6,980 bases of DNA from Acinetobacter sp. Lineage in GTDB: Bacteria; Pseudomonadota; Gammaproteobacteria; Pseudomonadales; Moraxellaceae. The notes below the pieces were generated by a model. That model saw only the letters and a list, made by a program, of their open reading frames with translations. It was not told the origin of the DNA and searched no databases. The stretch lies in contig JAUNHS010000087.1 in the NCBI GenBank assembly GCA_030523805.1, positions 1-6,980 on the forward strand, given 5' to 3'. Position numbers and translations under genes: made by a program. This document shows positions 1-4,089 of this stretch, piece by piece (the first letter of the stretch is position 1; the number at the start of each line of letters is the position of its first letter).

Positions 1-27
1 CACAACATTACACAACATTGGCAACAT
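1..27. repeat. Short 10-base period repeat upstream of the lipoprotein gene
   Basis: CACAACATT occurs at 1-9 and again at 11-19, followed by a weaker copy GCAACAT at 21-27, giving a 10-base period just ahead of the Shine-Dalgarno sequence. It lies in the 5' untranslated region or promoter of the lipoprotein gene and is cut by the window edge, so its full extent is unknown. It may be chance in AT-rich leader DNA. Confidence 0.35.
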
Positions 28-41
28 GAAAGGAGAAATGT

Positions 42-1211
42 ATGTTTGTACGTAATATTGTAACTGTTGTAGCCGTAACTGGTGCATCTTTGGCATTAAT
101 CGCTTGTGGTGGTAAGGGTAGCGAGACTACATCTACGCCTATAGTATCAAATCCTAGTACATCAGCACAAGCTGCTTCAACGCAAAAAGATGAATTGGTC
201 AATCAAGCGATTGCAGCAGGTTTGACTAAAGAGCAGGCAGATAAAATTGTCGCTGACAATTTGAACAAGAGCGTAGAAGAAGCAAAAGCTGAAATTGCAA
301 AATATGCAGCTCAAGTGAAAGCAGAGCTTAAACTTTCTACTTTAAAATCAACTGCAATTGCCGCAGGTTTAACAGAAAGTGAAGCAGACGCTTACGCACA
401 GTCAAATGCGAACAATAGCGATGAAGTCGCTCAGCAAAATTTATCTGCTTTGGTGGCAGCAAAAGGTAGTAGCACCACGCCAACAGTAACGACACCTGTT
501 ACACCAACCACACCTGTAACTTATACAGGCTCAAATGAGTTGAACAAGGCTTATACGGTAAATAGCTCTAACTTTACACGCTTTAAGCCATTTACCGATG
601 AAAAGCTAAATAAAATTGTGCGTGCCGATGGCTCTGGTGCGAGTGATCCACAAGAAGAAGTGCATGATAAAGTGGCTTATAACATTTATAGTAATAACTT
701 GAGTGAAACTGGCATTGCTTTAATTGTAGCGAAAGACCATAAGCAAGGCGATAACTACCTTGTAGATACGATGCTTGTTACCAAAGGTAAGGCAACGCCA
801 TATAGCGAATTGAGTAACTTAAAAGGTACGGTGAAATATACAGGGACAGGGTTTGAAGCATATTTAGATAATATTCATGAATCTTATGGTAAAGATAAAG
901 ATATTATTTCACCGATTACCATTGATTTAACAGCAAACTTTGATGCTCAAGTGGTGTCTGGCACTATTCATAGAACTAGTAGTGGTTATAATTGGAGAGA
1001 AATATCATTACAGCAAACCGATTTAATTAATCGTAATGGTGGTATTGGCTTCTCTGGTATAGCAGATTTAAATGGTTATAAGGGAATCTATGAAGGTAAA
1101 TTTGTTGGTACGGGTGCCAAAGCTTTCGTGGGGCATGCTAGTTTTAGGAGTATTTCTAGTAGTAATGCTTTAGGTATTGTATTCCACGGCACTGAAATTA
1201 AAAAACAATAA
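42..1211 (+). CDS. Slam-dependent surface lipoprotein, TbpB-like barrel, ligand unknown
   Basis: Predicted lipoprotein of 389 residues, probably displayed on the outer face of the outer membrane by the Slam protein encoded just downstream. The start at 42 is supported by AAGGAG at 30-35, six bases away. Residues 1-21 form a lipoprotein signal peptide with lipobox L19-I20-A21-C22; the mature protein would begin at acylated Cys22. Residues 23-49 are a Ser/Thr-rich tether. Residues 50-141 look helical (Ala, Lys, Glu, Gln) and contain two related modules, AIAAGLTKEQADKIVADN at 56-73 and AIAAGLTESEADAYAQSN at 105-122. Residues 143-160 are a Thr/Pro/Val linker. Residues from about 163 to the end are beta-rich and finish with the alternating small/aromatic pattern (YEGKFVGTGAKAFVGHASF, then GIVFHGTEIKKQ) known from TbpB-like handle barrels and other Slam clients. 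The family assignment rests on lipobox, C-terminal pattern and neighbour. No heme, transferrin or metal motif is evident, so the ligand is open. Confidence 0.8.
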   Translation: MFVRNIVTVVAVTGASLALIACGGKGSETTSTPIVSNPSTSAQAASTQKDELVNQAIAAGLTKEQADKIVADNLNKSVEEAKAEIAKYAAQVKAELKLSTLKSTAIAAGLTESEADAYAQSNANNSDEVAQQNLSALVAAKGSSTTPTVTTPVTPTTPVTYTGSNELNKAYTVNSSNFTRFKPFTDEKLNKIVRADGSGASDPQEEVHDKVAYNIYSNNLSETGIALIVAKDHKQGDNYLVDTMLVTKGKATPYSELSNLKGTVKYTGTGFEAYLDNIHESYGKDKDIISPITIDLTANFDAQVVSGTIHRTSSGYNWREISLQQTDLINRNGGIGFSGIADLNGYKGIYEGKFVGTGAKAFVGHASFRSISSSNALGIVFHGTEIKKQ

Positions 1212-1245
1212 GTCTTCACAGGCATAAAAAACATCACCGTTTTAT

Positions 1246-1286
1246 CACACCATGCGAAGCGTGCAGAGTCGTATGGTATGTTTTTT
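1246..1286 (+). terminator. Intrinsic terminator or attenuator between lipoprotein and slam
   Basis: Arms 1246-1257 and 1269-1280 form a 12-position stem with one A/C mismatch (1248/1278) and one G-U pair (1254/1272), an 11-base loop, and a run of six T at 1281-1286. This is the layout of a Rho-independent terminator. It sits 35 bases after the lipoprotein stop and 37 bases before the slam start. No convincing promoter was seen between it and slam, so partial read-through could make less Slam than client. A competing small hairpin (CATGC, loop GAA, GCGTG; 1251-1263) would disrupt the main stem. Confidence 0.65.
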
Positions 1287-1323
1287 AATTCACTGCTCAT
1301 CATTCGCATAAGAGAAGCACATC

Positions 1324-2727
1324 ATGCCATATAAAATTAGCCTACTTACAGCCTGCCTAGCCATCAGCTCACACAGCTTGGCAAATGCCATAGACACCGC
1401 CGAGCAAACCAAAAAAACAGCACCCATTTTACTCCCAGTCGCAGAGCTACCAGCCGAACTCAACAGCACACCCACTGTAACCAACCACGAACAACAACCC
1501 TTTGCCCAACTCAACCAAGCCGTACTCAACAAAAATGTTGCACAAATTGAGCAACTTTTACCCAGCTATCGCCAACAGCACGATGCTGACCCAATTTTAA
1601 TCCAATATGCCGAAGCCGTATTGCTAGAAAAACAAGGCAAACTCAAAACAGCCATTGCCGCTTACCGTAAAATTATTGCCCAAAAGCCAGAGCTTACACC
1701 TATTCGCTATGAATTGGCAAAACTACTTTTTGAAGACCAACAAACCGAAGCCGCAAAAGCACAATTTAACAAAATCAAAAGCAACAATCCCCCTGCTTTT
1801 GTGCTACAAGTGTCTGATGCTTACCTACACGCCATACAAAAACGCCAAAAGTGGCAAGTAGATTTTGGCGTGAATTATGTACAAGAAGACAATGTCAATA
1901 ATGCGTCTAGTGCTGAATACATAGAAAATACCCCTTTTCTTAAAAATAAATATATGCTGCCACAGTCAGCACAAGGTGTATCGTACCAGTTAGGTGTAAA
2001 GCGAGATTTTAATCTACACAATAACCACTACTTACACCTAGAAACCGAAGTCAGTGGCAAACACTATTGGAACAATCAAGATTATAGCGATGTATTGAGT
2101 CGTACCAGTATTGGTTATGTCCAGCAAGCGTCTAATCATAGAGCTGCGATTTTGCCATTTTACGAAAAGCGTTGGTATGCGACCGAACCGTATAAGCAAA
2201 GTGTAGGCGTGCGTGCTGAATATACGCAGTGGGTTACGCCCAATTGGCAATTGAGTAGTGCGGCTGAATATAGCAAAAACCGTTATAACGACCAAGAACA
2301 ACTCAATGGCGAAAACCGATTTTTTTCTTTAACTGGTGTATGGTTGCGTAATCCAAAGCAATATTTTTATCTGGGTACAGACCTAAACCAAGAGCGTATG
2401 CAAGTGGCATCGTATTCATCGGATAGTCCAAATCTACGCTTGGGCTGGGGGCAAGAGTGGCCACTCGGCATTTCTACACGAGCAGGCGTTTCTGTGGGTA
2501 AGCGTACTTTTAAAGATACTGCCGTATTGGGTGGCTTAATTCCTTTACTCAAAGTCCGCCAAGATAAAGAATATAGTGCGAATCTCACCCTATGGAAGCG
2601 TGATTGGCACTATTGGGGCATTACACCAAAGCTCACTTATGTATGGCGTAAAGTAGATAGTAATATTGAGTCTATGTATTCTATACAGCAAGGTAAATTC
2701 TTTATGAGTTTTGAAAAAGCATTTTAA
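1324..2727 (+). CDS. slam: Surface lipoprotein assembly modifier (Slam): TPR domain plus DUF560 barrel
   Basis: Outer-membrane translocator of 467 residues, the usual Slam length, expected to pass the upstream lipoprotein from periplasm to cell surface. Start 1324 has the purine-rich AGAGAAG at 1311-1317, six bases upstream. Residues 1-22 are a signal peptide ending ANA before Ile23. Residues 60-170 are helical with TPR-like repeats: roughly 91-124 (YAEAVLLEKQGKLKTAIAAY from 95) and 125-158 (RYELAKLLFEDQQTEAAKAQF). This is the periplasmic domain thought to handle the client. From about W177 (WQVDFGVNYVQEDNVNNAS) to the end, alternating aromatic/polar strands make a barrel of about 290 residues, fitting the 14-stranded DUF560/PF04575 domain. 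The protein ends in Phe, as many outer-membrane barrels do. The gene is in tandem with the lipoprotein, 112 bases apart. Base composition changes abruptly at the TPR/barrel junction (see findings). Acinetobacter hemophilin secretion modulators belong to the same family, but a specific client cannot be read from this sequence. Confidence 0.9.
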   Translation: MPYKISLLTACLAISSHSLANAIDTAEQTKKTAPILLPVAELPAELNSTPTVTNHEQQPFAQLNQAVLNKNVAQIEQLLPSYRQQHDADPILIQYAEAVLLEKQGKLKTAIAAYRKIIAQKPELTPIRYELAKLLFEDQQTEAAKAQFNKIKSNNPPAFVLQVSDAYLHAIQKRQKWQVDFGVNYVQEDNVNNASSAEYIENTPFLKNKYMLPQSAQGVSYQLGVKRDFNLHNNHYLHLETEVSGKHYWNNQDYSDVLSRTSIGYVQQASNHRAAILPFYEKRWYATEPYKQSVGVRAEYTQWVTPNWQLSSAAEYSKNRYNDQEQLNGENRFFSLTGVWLRNPKQYFYLGTDLNQERMQVASYSSDSPNLRLGWGQEWPLGISTRAGVSVGKRTFKDTAVLGGLIPLLKVRQDKEYSANLTLWKRDWHYWGITPKLTYVWRKVDSNIESMYSIQQGKFFMSFEKAF

Positions 2728-2735
2728 TGCGACTA

Positions 2736-2785
2736 CGTTGCGATACGGTATGGTGATTATATCGTCATTATGTGGTATCGCAACG
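2736..2785. other. Long imperfect hairpin in the convergent gap
   Basis: CGTTGCGATAC (2736-2746) and GTATCGCAACG (2775-2785) are perfect 11-base inverted repeats. Between them, ATGGTGA (2750-2756) and TCGTCAT (2762-2768) can pair with two G-U wobbles around a five-base loop, giving one 50-base nested structure. It fills most of the gap between the convergent ends of slam (2727) and the flavoenzyme gene (2814). Neither side has a real T tract, so it is not a textbook intrinsic terminator. It could mark shared 3' ends, protect mRNA, or be a small palindromic repeat element. Confidence 0.55.
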
Positions 2786-2813
2786 CCTTTATTCATTCAG
2801 TTATGTCATCATT

Positions 2814-3884
2814 TCACAATAACTGCTGCAATTCATCTACCAACTGTTGCACCAATTGCCCTGCAGGCATACTACTCAATCCACCACGATGAATGGCTGT
2901 ACCTGCCCAAAAAGGTGCATATTGCTGTGAGCCGTGCTGTTCTGCATGAGCGTGTAATTGCTTCGCCAAATCATAAGCATAAGGATAAGCCGCTACTTGT
3001 GGGCGATGTGCCGTATCCAAACCGTGCCATTGATTCACAATACCACGAGCATTTCGCCCAGAAATTAGCGATGTTAATTGCGTGGCTTGTGCTTGTTGCA
3101 AGGCGTGTCTATACGCTGTGCTGGCATTTGAACTTGGACAAGGGATAAAACGTGTTCCCATTTGCACGGCACTTGCACCCAAAGTCAAAAAGTGCTGTAT
3201 ATCCTGTGCTGTCGCAATGCCCCCAGCGGCAACAATCGGTAAATTAATATTGGCACGCAATAACTGTTGCAATACATCTTGCGTTGTTAAACCACTTTCA
3301 CTGTGTGCATGAAAACTCCCACGATGCCCACCCGCTTCCACACCTTGAGCAATAATCACATCTACGCCTGCGGCTTGAATACATTGAGCTTCATGCACAT
3401 TGGTTGCTGTTGCCATACTGATAATTTTGGCTTGCTTTAAGCGTGCCAGTTGCGATGTGGTCGGTATGCCAAAATGAAAACTCACAATTTTGACTCCGCT
3501 AGCAATCACAACATCTAAAAAATCATCATGTTCTACAAAACTTGGGTAAATACATTGTAATTGCTGGGGTGGCGTGGCATTCAAGCGTTCAAAATGTGGG
3601 CGAATATAATCAATCCATGCCTGTTGCTGAGCTTCATTTGCAATTTCTGGTTGATGACAGAAAAAATTTACTTGAAAAGGGCGAGCCGTCAATGCTTGCG
3701 TGGCGGCAATTTGCTGTTGGCAACTGGCAATATTGCTTGCACCTAGTCCCAAAGCTCCCAACCCACCTGCTTGCGAAACTTCAGCTGCCAATTGTGGCGT
3801 GGTTACACCTGCCATCGGTGAGAGTAAAATAGGGTGTTGAATGTTGAGTAAATCTAATAATTGTTGCGTGCGAGACGTGTACAT
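2814..3884 (-). CDS. Nitronate monooxygenase-type flavoenzyme (NMO/2-nitropropane dioxygenase family)
   Basis: Cytoplasmic FMN-dependent TIM-barrel enzyme of 356 residues, probably oxidising alkyl nitronates such as propionate 3-nitronate to carbonyl compounds. An earlier in-frame ATG at 3959 exists, but I start at 3884: it has AGGA six bases upstream, family proteins begin near this point (LLNIQHPILLSPMAGVTTP), and the best promoter lies between the two ATGs. Visible motifs are PMAGVTTPQLAAEVSQAGGLG (23-43, N-terminal FMN loop), PFQVNFF (69-75), IVSFHFGIP (133-141), VIIAQGVEAGGHRGSF (176-191, with His187 at the family's conserved catalytic position), PIVAAGGIA (216-224) and ASAVQMGTRFI (237-247, FMN phosphate region), then SGRNARGIVN. 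Length and motifs fit class I NMO better than FabK-type enoyl-ACP reductase, but the two families share this fold and the exact substrate is inferred. It is convergent with slam and divergent from znuD. Nothing ties it functionally to either neighbour. Confidence 0.85.
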   Translation of the reverse strand: MYTSRTQQLLDLLNIQHPILLSPMAGVTTPQLAAEVSQAGGLGALGLGASNIASCQQQIAATQALTARPFQVNFFCHQPEIANEAQQQAWIDYIRPHFERLNATPPQQLQCIYPSFVEHDDFLDVVIASGVKIVSFHFGIPTTSQLARLKQAKIISMATATNVHEAQCIQAAGVDVIIAQGVEAGGHRGSFHAHSESGLTTQDVLQQLLRANINLPIVAAGGIATAQDIQHFLTLGASAVQMGTRFIPCPSSNASTAYRHALQQAQATQLTSLISGRNARGIVNQWHGLDTAHRPQVAAYPYAYDLAKQLHAHAEQHGSQQYAPFWAGTAIHRGGLSSMPAGQLVQQLVDELQQLL

Positions 3885-3929
3885 AAAAAGTCCTATACTT
3901 GACGGCAAAATATGAAAACAATGTGGGCT

Positions 3930-3959
3930 AACATAGCACGTCTGCCATTTGTGGGTCAA
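3930..3959 (-). promoter_or_regulatory. Candidate sigma70 promoter of the nitronate monooxygenase gene
   Basis: On the minus strand, TTGACC (3959-3954) and TATGTT (3935-3930) are separated by 18 bases, and the -10 is preceded by TGC, an extended -10 element. Transcription would start near 3923, leaving a leader of about 39 bases before the ATG at 3884. This arrangement excludes the longer reading-frame start at 3959. Called by eye. Confidence 0.5.
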
Positions 3960-3960
3960 T

Positions 3961-3990
3961 GTTTGCTGTTGTATTGTTTGCTATTGTATT
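3961..3990. repeat. 15-base tandem duplication in the divergent promoter region
   Basis: GTTTGCTGTTGTATT (3961-3975) is followed immediately by GTTTGCTATTGTATT (3976-3990); the two differ at one base. The pair sits directly upstream of the minus-strand -35 and some 15 bases before the first candidate znuD promoter, so a copy-number change would alter the spacing between the two divergent promoters. Confidence 0.75.
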
Positions 3991-4005
3991 AGAAAAATTT
4001 ACCAT

Positions 4006-4050
4006 TTGTTATTAAAAATACTTGATGAATTTAATGTAATATTATATCAT
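4006..4050 (+). promoter_or_regulatory. Candidate znuD promoter region
   Basis: Two overlapping sigma70-like solutions are visible. TTGTTA (4006-4011) with TTTAAT (4030-4035) has an 18-base spacer. TTGATG (4022-4027) with TATCAT (4045-4050) has a 17-base spacer. Either places the transcription start between about 4042 and 4057, inside or next to the Zur-like palindromes, so repressor binding would block initiation. Neither is a strong consensus match and the sequence cannot decide between them. Confidence 0.35.
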
Positions 4051-4051
4051 T
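4033..4051. promoter_or_regulatory. Zur-box-like operator, upstream copy
   Basis: AATGTAATATTATATCATT matches the gammaproteobacterial Zur consensus AATGTTATANTATAACATT, as I recall it, at 16 of 18 specified positions, one mismatch per half-site. Its centre (4042) is 26 bases from that of the second copy. Zur with zinc bound represses zinc-uptake genes, so znuD should be expressed when zinc is scarce. Confidence 0.6.
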
Positions 4052-4058
4052 TGATTAA

Positions 4059-4077
4059 ATTGTTATTGTATAACATA
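4059..4077. promoter_or_regulatory. Zur-box-like operator, promoter-proximal copy
   Basis: The core TGTTAT (4061-4066), TGT, ATAACA (4070-4075) is a perfect palindrome with 6-base arms. Over the full 19 bases it matches the recalled Zur consensus at 15 of 18 positions. It ends 12 bases before the znuD ATG and overlaps the leader, where bound repressor would block transcription. The identity of the gene downstream strengthens the assignment. Confidence 0.7.
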
Positions 4078-4089
4078 TTCGGGGTAGAG

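Noticed and set aside
38..55. ATG at 38 overlapping the lipoprotein start
   Set aside because: It gives only five codons before TAA and is closer to the Shine-Dalgarno sequence than usual; the ATG at 42 opens the long frame with a lipoprotein signal peptide.
1348..1356. Lipobox-like LTAC in the Slam signal peptide (Cys11)
   Set aside because: Only seven residues precede the motif, too short for a lipoprotein signal, and a normal ANA cleavage site follows at residue 22; Slam proteins are barrel proteins.
2711..3148. 145-codon + strand frame starting inside the end of slam
   Set aside because: Most of it is antisense to the nitronate monooxygenase gene, which has clear family motifs; the product has no recognisable domain.
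3885..3959. 25-residue N-terminal extension of the nitronate monooxygenase
   Set aside because: It does not match the family start and would put the best promoter inside the coding region.
4069..4074. TATAAC as a znuD -10 element
   Set aside because: Transcription would begin about nine bases before the ATG, leaving too short a leader, and no fitting -35 is seen; it is better explained as part of the Zur palindrome.
3949..4089. 47-residue N-terminal extension of ZnuD
   Set aside because: It would run through the Zur-like operators and bury the signal peptide; the ATG at 4090 is followed at once by a normal signal peptide.
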